The notes beneath the pieces were generated by a model that searched no databases, was not told the origin of the DNA, and was given only the letters and a program-made list of their open reading frames with translations. A DNA stretch of 64,000 bases from the NCBI GenBank assembly GCA_021613375.1, contig CM038720.1, forward strand, positions 13,919,962-13,983,961, given 5' to 3'. Shown piece after piece: positions 20,701-32,090 of this stretch. The DNA is from Megaleporinus macrocephalus. Lineage: Eukaryota; Chordata; Actinopteri; Characiformes; Anostomidae. Each line of letters begins with the position of its first letter. Position 1 is the stretch's first letter. Position numbers and translations under genes: made by a program.

Positions 20701-22879
20701 TGTGGCCTTAATTTGTGGCAAATCTGAGGCAAATTAGCTCATTTTAAAAAAGGGGGTGGGACCGCTGTGCTGAAAAAAAAAAGGCTGCATAAGTTTAAAC
20801 CAAGCACCCCATTATATGCACTTTGCTGTGAACTATGAGGGAGACTGCATGGGAACCATATGGAAGTGGCCTAATGGTAATAACAGAAAGCATTTTTGAG
20901 CAGTTCTTTTTGTCAGTGTAGCATTCATCAGCATTTTGGAGGTCATCTAATCATGAAGACCACCTTGCATATTGCATAGTCTTGTTGCAATATGAGAAAC
21001 ATATAAAAACACATATAAAAACATGTTAAGGTGTAGTTGAATGTTAATATGTTAATGTATGTTTAGGAATTTCTTCTGTCACCACAAACTACAAACACTA
21101 CTACTACTTAATAGTTATGATGTACCAGATCTTCATTTCAATCGTTCCTCTTGGAAAGCAAAGACGTAAATATTTAGCCATAGAAAAAAAAGATTTAAGA
21201 TCCAGGACAATTTGACTATCCTGTCTAAAGAAAACAATGTGCTCTTAAAAACTCTCATTAATCTGGTGAAGTGGGAGGTACCTGGATACATTGCCACAGT
21301 TACACCTTTTGGCACATGTCCTTCTGTAACGAAGACTCCTATCCCTGCAGATGGGAGCGAGCTGGCCTTTCTCTCGATACAGAAGCCCAGTGTGTGCAGC
21401 ATTGTTGCACAGGGTGCCACTTTTGGCGTCCCTGTCGAGTCATTTTGTGTCCTAAGGTACTTCTCCTGGGAGACGGCTGGCAGTAGGTGAAGCTGCTCTG
21501 TCTGGTTTCTCCAGTCGCTCCTCAGCAGTGCAGTGAAAAGGCGAGTGAGGGTCCCGAGCACCTCTACATCTTCTATTGGTTTGTCTTTGGTGCGATCCTG
21601 CACGTGGCGAAGAGTCCTAAAAGGACACCAATACAAACCATGAGGGAACTACACCAGTGCTATAGTACCATATAGAACCACAGTGATCAAATTCTACATT
21701 GCTTTAATTTCCAAATACATCACAGTGTGTTTTTAATCAAGTTGATGAACTTGTGCTTCCTCAGTACTACTCTATGCTTTAAGAATGTGTTACAAACTAG
21801 AGACTAATACTGTATTGTAAACATGAACCAGACAAAAAGAAAATATACTAATTATTTTGTTTGTAAGCAGTAATTGAACACCATTTTTAACAGTATTTTA
21901 ATGTAGTGCGCATGTATTAATATTAATATTGTGTCTGCATCACAGTGTACTGATAAAGGTGGTATATAATCCAGCAATAACAGTATATAAATACTAACAT
22001 ACAATGGATTTGTGATGGTCTCTGATTGCGTGAATATTAAAAGAGTACCCTGGCCAAAATTGAAAATGTAAACATGCCAACTTACATGTCTCCTACAATA
22101 ATGTAACAGCAGTCTAGAGATTGAGACCCCCTTATGATGATGTATCTTAAAGGTGGGAAGGACTACAAGCGACTATTAGCAGCTGGTTTACCCAAATGTC
22201 CCAAATGTTTGTCAAGAGTCAAGCCAAATATCTGTATTGGTTAGTCTTTACATGCAAGGTACATCTGCGTAATTCTTCATCCTCATGAGAGGGATTCCTA
22301 ATGGTTGTATTACATATTTGCAGGGCTTCTAAAGAGAGAATATTGTGAGGGAACACCGAGGCTCATGGATGCTTTTATGCACAACAGAACATATGAACAG
22401 AATATGACAATTTACATATTATTTGCTATGTGTAGGCCTGATTGCCACTTTGAATAGATTAACTCAGATTAACTCAGTTACATGCATCCAGTTCATTTTT
22501 CACAAACTGATGATAATATTTATCCTCAGCTATTTTTGTGAGTAAAACAGTCTCCACTTTCAATTGGTTTCAAGTTTCAGCTGCTGTGCTTACAAAAACT
22601 GGATGAAGTAGCTTTATAAGGAACTGAATACTTTATTCAAGTTATTATTTTACTCGTTGTTTAATTACCAATTGATTGTTTATTTCATTAAAGTGACAGT
22701 AAGTGCACTGCAGTGTTTCTCTCTACACAGAAAACTGCTTCTGAACATATCCAGTCTAACAAGTGAGAATTAAAAAAATACCTTTCATTTTTACGAAGAT
22801 TTAGAACCATCCAGGGGACGAATCTGTGCCTGTATGATTTCCATCTCTCCTCAAAGAGTTTTAATAGCTTTTTTCTCAT
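14733..22879 (-). CDS. setd9: SET domain-containing protein 9 (SETD9)
   Basis: Putative lysine methyltransferase-like protein; the substrate is not well established for the family. Exons on the minus strand: 22879-22782, 21616-21282, 17849-17726, 16532-16417, 15074-14969, 14820-14733. They give 288 aa, close to the roughly 299 aa of the human protein. Visible landmarks: N-terminal WKSYRHRFVPWMVLNL; VPKGVTVAMYPG at the start of the SET fold; FQ-type segment ending SIGNPFVFRCIDGILIDG; QYINNCSN (about 217-224), the NHxC-like cofactor motif; and GEELFSNYYTIV at the C-terminus. Introns 4 and 5 both start with GC instead of GT (TG|GCAAGT at 16417/16416 and AG|GCAAGA at 14969/14968). Using them restores both codon phase and full alignment length. 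The gene is convergent with mier3 and divergent from pdxp. Confidence 0.93.
17042..17393. mobile_element. Tc1-like transposon remnant
   Basis: Lies in setd9 intron 3. It has gaggggtctct-like terminal text (ggtggtctctgacttttttg) and an internal block ataggtctgaaaggatgt followed by gctggtgttctcagaacaat. The same internal blocks recur at 45780-45910, so the two are copies of one family. No open transposase frame survives. Confidence 0.6.
18200..18290 (+). repeat. Dispersed fish repeat fragment
   Basis: The text agaaaccttgagaggaacca and agactcaaaagagg is a widespread block in otophysan fish genomes. A fragment resembling the other end of the same repeat type (ttcaattcaagatttattca) lies at 19584-19640. 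Confidence 0.45.
18852..19020 (+). mobile_element. Diverged tRNA-derived SINE copy
   Basis: Shares with the 13566 copy the blocks taccaataagagtccttggg and gccaaatgctgtaaatgtaa in the same order, with a degenerate box B (gctggggtccgag). Confidence 0.55.
19090..19435 (+). mobile_element. Degenerate Tc1-like remnant
   Basis: Has the text of a decayed Tc1-type transposase middle, with caacaagataatacaagatg standing where intact copies encode the catalytic aspartate region. Heavily mutated, with no usable frame. Confidence 0.35.
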
Positions 22880-22996
22880 AGTATGCCATAAAAATGAACT
22901 AAAACAGGATCATATACCACAATCTCTTCTATAAGGGTGACATGACTTTAATCTATGCTTTACGAATGGAGCTCTGAGCACAGAAATATCTGCTAT

Positions 22997-23009
22997 CGCC
23001 ACCTACTGA
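22997..23009 (-). promoter_or_regulatory. CTCF-like motif
   Basis: On the minus strand TCAGTAGGTGGCG matches the CTCF core CCASYAGRKGGCR at all but the first base. It lies about 120 bp upstream of the setd9 start codon. Binding is not shown. Confidence 0.4.
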
Positions 23010-23400
23010 CCAGGAGAGCGCAGAAGACTTATATTTTATATATAAACCCAAATATACTATATTCTATATTATATATTCTTACATAGAGAACACCATTTTT
23101 TTTTTGCACAACCGCCGGTTAATTTGCTAAACCTTACAAATAACACTTATATTAGGGTTTGTGCACATTTTTTAATATGTAAAACTCAAACAAAAGAACT
23201 CATAGAACTAAAAATTTGCAACATATTAAAGTTTGCTCCCTGTAGGGGATGCTTTAAATTGTAGATTGGGATTGTAGTCTGTTTATCAAATCAAACTGCA
23301 CAAACTTGTGAAGTCCATGCCAGCTATTTATGCAAACATTTTGAGATTATGCTCAAACTGTTATGTCACCAGTTCTAAAAAAAATAATACAGTATAGTAT

Positions 23401-23434
23401 CTATCTATCTCTCTATCTATCTCTCTCTCTCTCT

Positions 23435-23516
<82 letters not shown>
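23401..23516. repeat. (TCTA)/(TC)n and (TA)n microsatellite
   Basis: A short TCTA/TC tract merges into about 38 TA dinucleotides. Open frames of Ile-Tyr repeats here are artefacts. Confidence 0.95.
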
Positions 23517-23527
<11 letters not shown>

Positions 23528-24012
23528 TATTTACAGTCACTGAAAAACAGTGTGTAGAACATGTAATCTGCTGAACCTATAATTTTACTGACTGTAAAAA
23601 TGAAATGTCTGACCACCTGTAAGGTCAGTATTTTCAGACACAGACAGTGCAACGGTCAGTTTGTTCTGGTTTGATATTAGTGACACTCAGATTGCAAAAC
23701 CACAATAATCGATCGCCGTGATATGGAGCTTGACCGCTCTGTGATTGGTTAATACGACAAGAGGGGTGGATCTGCCACCTCTCCACCAATAGGGTGCAGA
23801 CGTTCTGTCCTCAGTTCCCGCCCCCACCGGCGGACTGCAGGAGGTGGAAGGGCGGACTGGTCTCGCGCTGTATGATTTGTGAGGATTTGTACGGTTTAAT
23901 GTGGGTTTTTGGTTGATGTGAATTAATTAGCTGCACGTTTTTTGTTCCTAAAATCTAAGTAGCCGTCATCATAGGCCCGCGCGCGAGCTCGCTGCCTCTC
24001 GCGTCGATCAGG

Positions 24013-26584
24013 ATGGCCGGCGGCGGCGGAGGAGGCGGCTGCCGCAGAGTGCGGGGCCCTGAGCTCCGGGAGCTGCTCGACTCCAAGCGCGATGTGCTGT
24101 TCGATTGTGACGGCGTGATCTGGAACGGCGAAGCGGCCGTGGCAGGGGCTCCGGAGGCGGTGAGGCTGCTGAAGCAGCGCGGCAAGCGCGTGTTCTTCGT
24201 CACCAACAACTGCACGCGACCGCGGGGCAACTACGCGCACAAGTTCTCGCGCCTCGGCTTCGCTGACGTGGCCGAGGAGGAGATCTTTAGCTCGGCGTAC
24301 TGCTCCGCGGCCTACCTGCGCGACGTGGCGCAGCTCCGCGGCAAAGTGTTCGCTATCGGCGGCCAGGGCGTGCTGCAGGAGTTGCGGGACGCAGGCGTGG
24401 ACGTGGTGGCCGAGGACAGCGCCGAAGCGCCCGACACCAGCATATACGACTGCCCGCTGGACCCGGACGTGCGCGCCGTGCTGGTGGGCTACGACGAGAA
24501 ATTTAACTTCATGAAGTTGGCAAAGGCCTGCTGCTACCTGAGGGACTCCGAGTGTCTGTTCTTGGCCACGGACCCAGACCCGTGGCATCCTCTGCGAGGC
24601 GGGAGAGTTACACCAGGTGGGTCAGTGAAGCCTATAAGGGCTCCTGAAATGCACCCAACACATGTAGATCTCTTTGCACTTAAAAAATGGTTTATCAGTG
24701 GTTCTCAGTTCTATTTAGAACAGTTTCATGCTTAGATGGTGAATTGACTCTTTAAATTTGGGTTCTGTATAGAACCTTTTTTAAAAGAGTTCTATGTAGC
24801 GCCAAAAATGGGTTCTGCTATTGTGATGATATCAAGCAAAAACCCTTTGGTACCATATACAACAACAGTTGTTTGGAATATTTGGAGAATTCAACAGGTT
24901 GCATCGTCTTTCACATTGCTGCTTTAAGCGTAGAATTCACTGTTCCAAACACTGATTGCCTTTACTAAAGAACCATATAAACACTCAATAGTCATTTATG
25001 TTATTGATTCATTTACACAGGTTAAAAGAGAGATAGTGCAATGTAGAGAAATTCAAGCTTATATTTTCTTGACTGTGGTGGTAATGTGAACCAGGATCGA
25101 TTGGCTATGTATCGGTATCGGCCGATTTTTAATTGAAATATACGATCGGCGATCAGTCGATATTTGTCCAGTTTATCCGATCCTGAGAGCCTATTGATGG
25201 TATTAAACAAATGAGCCATATTTGTTTTTCCAGCTAGCATTTCATCCAGAAAGAGGAGCCCTCCGGCCAGGCCGCTGCAATTCCTCTCTGAACCGCTAGG
25301 TGGGAAAACATACTGTTTCAATTTCGTCAGATTGACTAAAGCAGCGGCACCGTGAGAACAGTTTACGACTAGAAAACATTGTCCGTCTGGTAGTGTTTTA
25401 CCGTATCATCCAGGGCGTTCTGTAACATCTGTAAAAACCAATGTGTCACGCTGGGGAACCAAAACTAAGACATTTAACACTACTAATCAGACACGGCACT
25501 TAACAGTACGCCACGCGGCTGAATACAGCGAGTATCAGCAAACAGCAGTGCTAGCACGCGCAGCTAGCACAAAACAAATAACCCAGAAAAACGTGCAGAC
25601 CAGATCTGACCTATACGAACCATACAGCAGCAGCAACAGCCAGACAGCTAAAGGAATCACAGCCAAAGTGATTTATGTTTCATGACTTGCTAGTGCTAAT
25701 AATTGCATGTAGCCCTGCTGTGGCATTTAACCCCGCCCTCGATCGTATCACGCTGAAAAGTGACCTGTGTTCGGAATCGGCCTCAAAAACGCGGATCGGT
25801 CCACCTCTAGTTGCAGTGTACCAGGATGTACCTTCCTACAGTGTACAACTGTAAAAATATACATTTTTGCCCAAAACACAAATGCCACAACTGTCATGAA
25901 ACAATGCCTTAGACAGCAGGAAACATGTTTGTAACTTTTTTCGTTACCTTTGAAAAGCTGTAAATGCTTCAGACATCTATTTCTTATTTTGATCACATTT
26001 GCATCATGAATCGTGCAATGCTTTGGGGCTCATTCATGTGTGCACTCGTACAATCTACAGTAGTGTCCTTTCAATCACATTTGAATTGCTGAGTGGTCCA
26101 TAGTGGCAGATGTTGGCAAAAGGGCTCTCTTTTGTCTGAGCATTTCAGGAACATGCATCAGCTACAAAGAGCTGCTTCAGTAAATGTCAGCGCGTGGCTT
26201 ATGTAAGTGGGGCACATGGACTTTGACAGCGGTCTCTATGCTTTCATGTACACAGGTTCGGGGAGTCTCACGGCAGCTTTGGAGACGGCCAGCAGCAGGA
26301 AGGCTACGGTTATTGGCAAGCCCAGTCGCTTCATGTTCGAGTGCATTGCGAGTCAGTTCGATCTGGACCCGGAGCAGTCCCTGATGGTCGGCGACCGTTT
26401 GGAGACTGACATTCTCTTTGGCGCCAACTGCGGCCTTTCCACAGTGCTCACCCTGACGGGCGTGTCGACCATGGAGCAGGCACAGGAATACAAAGACAGC
26501 GAGTCACCGGAGAAGAAGGACTTTGTGCCCGATTATGTGGTTGAAAGCATTGCAGATTTCACAGAAGCTTTGGAAGAGGAGTGA
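24013..26584 (+). CDS. pdxp: Pyridoxal phosphate phosphatase / chronophin (PDXP)
   Basis: HAD-superfamily phosphatase that in mammals dephosphorylates pyridoxal 5'-phosphate and phosphoserine-3 of cofilin in the cytosol. Two exons, 24013-24616 and 26256-26584, joined in phase 1, give 310 aa (human 296). HAD motif I is DCDGVIW with nucleophile Asp31 and Asp33. Motif II is FVTNN with Thr64. Motif III is IGKPS with Lys223. Motif IV is MVGDRLETD with Asp248 and Asp253. The segment LATDPDPWHPL and the ending YVVESIADFTEALEE favour PDXP over the paralogue PGP. A Gly-rich run follows the start Met. Exon 1 is strongly GC-rich, unlike exon 2, and forms a CpG island. The single intron position agrees with human PDXP. 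Confidence 0.94.
24690..24985. repeat. Dispersed fish repeat in pdxp intron
   Basis: Contains gggttctgtatagaaccttt, agttctatgtagcgccaaaa and aaccctttggtaccatata, blocks of a common non-autonomous fish DNA repeat that starts and ends in AAAGAACC-like text. Here it begins within the readthrough of exon 1 past its splice donor. Confidence 0.5.
25090..25810 (+). mobile_element. hAT-like element with BED zinc-finger remnant
   Basis: Lies in the pdxp intron. The right end reads ggatcggtccacctctag and the left end carries similar atcggtatcggccgat text. The interior encodes a BED finger split by a frameshift: CNICK from 25422 in one frame, then VSRWGTKTKTFNTTN and TVRHAAEYSEY in the next frame (25446-25530). 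BED fingers of this spacing belong to hAT (ZBED) transposases. No catalytic domain follows, so this is a non-autonomous, decayed copy. Confidence 0.6.
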
Positions 26585-27242
26585 GGATGATTCAAGGCCT
26601 TCTGTTCACACTGTAAAGAACCCCAGAGTGCAAGAGAGATGTCATCCTGGCACACAAACCAACAGTTACTATTGTATGTCCAGTCTTAATCCCAATACCG
26701 TTGCTCGTGGTGTACAATATAGCTATGTGTTAACATAGTTTGCTTACTATTATATTATGAATTTCCAGTCCATCAATGTATTTGATGACATGGGTGTACC
26801 ATGTATTTGAACTACCACACCACATCTAAAACTTTCCAAGTCTGAAGGTCAAACAGAACTGTAAAAAACATTGGAATAAGGTTTCTTCGTCATTCTGGCT
26901 GTAATTGTCTATGATTAATATGGCAAATATGTTTACAATAATTAAAGAAGCTCTTTGGAGTTACAGAAATGACATGCTATGCGAAAAAAAACCATGAAAG
27001 TCATGCTTTGGGAAATGTTACGGACGTGCTGTGTAACAAAACTACTGAAATGTAATTTTATCAGAGAATGTCTATATTACAGTGCAGGATAATACTGTAG
27101 CATCTCCCCAAGAAGTTCACAACCAGTAACTAAACACTGTTTTTGCACATCTTTAATAATTATATGATGCCTAATAACATTAATAACATGGTTATTAGTA
27201 ATAACACGCAGTTGGTATCCATTATATACTGTCTATATATAC
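26585..27242 (+). other. pdxp: pdxp 3'UTR and downstream DNA
   Basis: AT-rich sequence after the TGA. An ATTAAA variant polyadenylation signal lies at about 26941. No other feature is visible. Confidence 0.4.
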
Positions 27243-27807
27243 TAGGGATGCATCACTTGTAAATTTTTATGGCTAATATTTCAACAGCCAAGTTGGTAGA
27301 AGGCCGAGTTGCAATATAGATGACATTTTAATTGCTCCCTAATAGGCTACACTGTCATTTTAAATTTATAAATGAAATACCTATTTAAATAGGTTTCCTA
27401 TTTAAATATTTTGAATCATTTGCATTTAAGTGACTCATGTTATTTACTTAAGTTATTAACAAAATTCATTATTTGATATGACACAGCGGCATCTGGACCA
27501 ATGAATTTTTAGAGTCAGAAAGAATAATGAGTGGCTGAAAATGTGCCTTACATTAAGTTTTCATTTTCAGTTTGTTTGGAGTATTAGACATTTAAACATA
27601 ATATTTGAAACAAATGTTGTGCTTTATAGTAAAATAGATCAAACGCCTCTTGTAATATAATCATGTATTGTAGTTTTACTTCCTTATTATTTCTGCCATA
27701 AAATTGCAACACTTTTCGGCCAAAGTAAAAATTTAAAAAAATGTAGATTGCATGTTTGAAGCAAAAAAATAAAAATAAAAATCCCTTATTGCAATTGTGC
27801 ATCCCTA
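27243..27807. mobile_element. Non-autonomous DNA transposon (MITE), hAT-like
   Basis: A 565 bp AT-rich block bounded by the inverted ends TAGGGATGCA and TGCATCCCTA. No coding capacity. The flanks are too AT-rich to define a target duplication with certainty. Confidence 0.65.
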
Positions 27808-29870
27808 CTATATAATTTGTATATTGTGTGAATTGTCTAACAAATTAGCTTTACAGCTGTTCAACATTATCTGGTACATTAAAGCTACACTGTAAAACTT
27901 GAAAGAAGTATTATCACTGAGTGAAAAAAAACTGTGAAATATGCTTATTATTTAAAATAGGGTCAGGAGTTTTTTTGGACATGTCTTTGAATATATCTTT
28001 ACGTATTAACACCATGTACCCAGCCTCAACATGAAGATCCGGCTCTACAAAAATCAACATTATACTGATGAAGTATACGGTGACATTAACGATAATTAAT
28101 TCAGTAAAATATAATTAATTATCTTTCACTCAAGTCATTGAAACACACGCCCTTTGTCACATTTTGACTGATTGCTTGATAAATTCTCTTTCAACACGCT
28201 GGCAGGTATCCAGTTGATCTGTATGGGGAAGGTCTGTGTATTTACGTCATAAAATGATTCTGTAAACTTGCAAAATTATATTGCCATTTTAACAAAGTCA
28301 TACATGGAAGTCCCACCAAAATAAATCAAAAGACAATCAAGTTATTTTCTATCTGGACTGGAGGAATGACATTACTGTATTACACATTACTGGTACTGTA
28401 ATATACTTTGAACATGTTCTAAGCAAAACTTTAAATGAACTGCGAAGGTAATGACTGTGTAATGACTGTATTGTGCCAATTTGAATATGAAGTGATTGGT
28501 CAGTTAGAGTACGGTGTAAGATTTAGCTTTTCACACAAATGAAGTGTTGTGTTTGGTGCCACATCTTTTTTTTATCACATGAATCTGGAATTTTACATTA
28601 CTAATCCATATACATATGCAGTTCTGCATTCAGTTAGTATTCTTCACAAAAGTGGCCTTCTTCATCAGAATACTTTCAATATATTTCATTTAAAGCATTC
28701 CTTAATGATTAGCAATACATGCTGTTGGACCATTCTTTGAGTTACTGAAAAGTTTGCCTCATAATTAGTTTTATTTGACCCTCAGTCAAATAACCTGTAC
28801 AATGAAAGCACTGAATGTTTGGTTTAGTACGAATGACGATCTAGTGGAGTGGTTAAGGGAATGAAATTGTAACTAAAATACTTGTGATACTGTTATTATT
28901 AATTACATTTAGTGCTGACTGTTCAGTGTAAACAGGACAGGTGTGGTTTACTTGTGGACAACCTGGAGCTTGAGTGACTTTTTAGTCATTGTTCATTGTC
29001 TTTAGCTAGACACTGCATTCTGTATTAAAGGGAATATGTTTTTCAGATGAAATATTTAATTAAGGGAATGCCAAACATCTTTGTGTGAATACTGTATACA
29101 TACTGTGAACTGGTTTGGCGTTTAGTATTCATGTAAGTGTGTAAATTAACATTTTTAATTAAAATTTAACTTGGATCTTAATGTGCTGTTGGTGTCTCCT
29201 CTTGAAAAATCTTCAGAGCTTATAGAATGTTTATAGAAGCCCTCCAGGACAGTAAAGAGGATTTCATCTCGTCCTACAAATGGTGAATTCCTGTCTTAAA
29301 TCAAACTTTGTTCAAGAATTTCATTTCAATGTGAAGCAAAATTATATTATGAGGAACTGTGCACATTCTAAACATTGATAAATATATTATTGCTGTCCCA
29401 AAAGAAAACATGAATCTCCAAAGGTGTTCTTAATTTTTCATGCATGTTAGTGTGAAGAGCATTTCTATATCATTCACACAATATAATGGACAGCTGCTAA
29501 ACATGATTTTTAAATTATTTTTGGATAGCAATTATGTGACAGTTTTCTCTTAAGGCAGTTCTTTTTTTTGTTATTAGATTTTTATAACCATATTATTACA
29601 TTTAAAAGATGTTTCCTTCAAAAATGCTAATAAGTCTAACTTCATTTCCCTAACCCTAACCCAGTAAGAGTTTAACATCTCATCAACTGCATAATAGTAG
29701 GTCTGTGTTTATGTTTAGCAAGAAAGCAATTCTCTGTGGTGATTTGGAACCTAGTCTAAAAAAGGAATGCAGCTAAATCCAAACGAGCAGTGAGCTGTAT
29801 GGGCTAAAATTTAAATCATAGTATAAATAAGATTACTCTTTATGAGTATCATCTCTGACTTTACACCTAC
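27808..29870. other. Intergenic DNA
   Basis: AT-rich sequence in which I see no exon with plausible splice sites, RNA gene or clear repeat. Confidence 0.35.
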
Positions 29871-29871
29871 A

Positions 29872-29965
29872 CTGTGGACCAACAAGGTAGGAGTTTCTAA
29901 TAGAGTGGACAGTGAGTCGACACAGTGTTTAAACACTAGCAGCACTGCTGTGTTTGATTTACTCA
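29872..29965. repeat. Dispersed repeat fragment
   Basis: The text ggaccaacaaggtaggagtt, gagtggacagtgag and agcagcactgctgtg belongs to an abundant repeat of otophysan fish genomes. Only one end is present. Confidence 0.45.
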
Positions 29966-32090
29966 GATTTTTCGTTTTATGATGCACCAAATGTTTTCTA
30001 TTGGTGAAGGTCTGGAGTATTCAACACCCAAACTCTTCTTCTGCAAAGCCATGCCGCTGTGATTAATGCAGTATGTAGTTTAGTATTGTTTTGCAGAAAT
30101 GTGCAAGGTCTTCTCTGAAAGGGATGTTGTCTGCATAAAAGCATATGTTGATCTTATACCTCTATATACTGTTCAGCAATGGTAGTGTCTCTCCAGATGT
30201 GTAAGCTACCCATACCATAGACCAGGGGTATTTAATTAGAATTCAGTACGGTCCAGTTAGAGGAGATTTCCTCAGGCCAAGGTCCGGACAGTCATCATTT
30301 CTAACTTGTGTTAATTTGCCGTATCCTGTATATTTAAATTAACTAGTATCAGCATCTTATACCATCAGCAACTGAAAGACAAACTTATTACAAATACCGT
30401 TCAGTATATTAAGTATATATTTTTTAAATAATGAACTGAATAAATTATTTATAAAGCTCCAAAAAATTTTTTTGTTTTGTTTGGGCTACATTTAAAAAAC
30501 AATGCTTTTGAAAAAAAGTGCATCTTGAAGTGTTTATTTATAGGAAAGTAAATAAAATCTTCTTGTTAACTCAGCTTCACAAACTGACATGTTGGTTTTA
30601 CAGAGCGGTATTCTCCAAAACTAGACGAGCAAGTCTATTCTCTATTGACTTTTCTGTTTTTTTACGTGTCAGGGTTCAGCAGGGTCGGACACGGGCACAA
30701 GCTTTTTAAGTAAATGATATTTTTAATAAACAAAACATAAACGAAAATGCAAACAGACGGAGATACGAGACATACACCAAGACATTACCTCGACACATCA
30801 AGACATAACCTAGACATTACCGAGACATATACCAAGACATTACCCAGACAATGACCAACGAAGGACAGACTGAAAACATAGGGTATATAACAAGACATGG
30901 AATACGCGACACCTGGAAACAGGAGGGGTTACAGATACGATAGGATCAAACAGGTAAACAAAGACCACGTGGACTAGACAGGACGTAAACAGAGACACGT
31001 GGACGGGCAGGAATGACATTACGTTATTCTTTCTGACTCGCTTTAGTCTCCGGCTGCTGCTCCTTGCTCCGTACCTCGCCTGAGTGTGTTCTGCACGCCC
31101 CAATGTGCACAGATTTGAGAAGCCTTCGGTGATCTTACAGCGCACGTGACTGGTCTCTGAGTCCACTGCGCCGTAAAGCCTGTATACCGTAAAGACAAGA
31201 AAAGCTCCGCCGCTTAAGATAAACACAGTCAAAATTAAATCATTCTCAATAGTTTATCGGTTTGGGTCCGCATTGGAGAACGTCTGGGTCCGGATCCCTA
31301 TTATCCCCGGTCTGCCTATTAGTGACCCCTGCCATAGCCAATTATGCAACCCCAGAACACAGGACATGGTGTTCATGTTATTTAAAATTTTGATTAATCA
31401 GAACAGATTTACAGCAGTACAGTTCAACAGAACAGTTTCCATTCTGCCTCAATTTTTTTAAACAGCTTTGGCCCAAAGAAGACGGTGGTGTTTCTGGATT
31501 GTGTGGACACATGGTTTCTTCTTTGCATGATACAGTTTTAACTTGCATTTGTGGATTGCACAGTGAACTGTGTTCACTGATTATGATTTCTGAAAGTGTT
31601 CCTGAGCCTATGCAGTGATTTCCAGTACAGAATTCTGTCTGTTTTTAATACAGTACTGCAGGGCCCGAAGATCACAAGCACCAAGTATTGACTGTCAGCC
31701 TTGTCCCTTGCGCACAGGGCTTTCTTCAGATTCTCTGATCTATCTATTGATGATATTATGTGCTGTTGATTGTGGGGGGAAATTTTTTTTTAGCCATAGT
31801 TTTTCTCAGATTGGTGAACCTTTGCCCATCTTTGCTTCTGAGAGACTCCGCCCCTCTAGAATGCTTTTTTAAATACCCAGTCATGTTACTTGGTAACAAA
31901 TTGCTCCTCCAGTTGTTTTTTTTTAATAGTACCACTTACATTTCCAGTCTTTTGTTGCCCGTGTCCCAACTTTTGTTACCCAACTTTTTTGGGTAGTTCT
32001 AAATGAGTTTATATTTTTCATGAATGTAATGTTTCACTTTCAACATCTGATACTGCCATGTTGGAAACATAAGCAATTCTTTTTTTTGTA
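29966..32090. mobile_element. Old DNA transposon split by a later insertion
   Basis: Two halves, 29966-30222 and 31332 to about 32090, read as one continuous element once the insert between them is ignored. Recognisable blocks are caaatgttttctattggtga on the left, and gcccaaagaagacggtggtg, tgcagtgatttccagtacag and ttgtcccttgcgcacaggg on the right. Another fragment of the same family, in reverse orientation and with its terminal caaccccaaaaaaggtggga, lies at 33539-33760. The family is common in fish, but I could not settle its superfamily. Confidence 0.6.
30223..31331. mobile_element. hAT-like non-autonomous insertion, 1.1 kb
   Basis: Ends read CAGGGGTA and, inverted, ACCCCTG. The flanking 8-mers are CCATAGAC (30215-30222) and CCATAGCC (31332-31339), a hAT-length target site duplication with one substitution. 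Inner ends share ggtccgga. No transposase frame is present. Confidence 0.65.

Larger units (their letters stand above)
22880..24012. promoter_or_regulatory. Divergent promoter region of setd9 and pdxp
   Basis: The 1.1 kb between the two start codons. The setd9 side holds a CTCF-like motif at 22997-23009. The middle carries (TC)n and (TA)n microsatellites (23401-23516). The pdxp side is GC-rich from about 23770, with a CCAAT box in both orientations (gattggtt at about 23742; ccaccaatag at about 23783) and a CpG island running into exon 1. Separate promoters are more likely than a shared one, given the spacing. Confidence 0.5.

Noticed and set aside
21133..21636. Met at 21636 as the setd9 start
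   Set aside because: It lies in intron 1; the true N-terminus (RHRFVPW) is in the exon at 22879-22782, and the splice AG|G at 21616 fits.
23923..24588. 221-codon minus-strand frame
   Set aside because: Antisense shadow of GC-rich pdxp exon 1.
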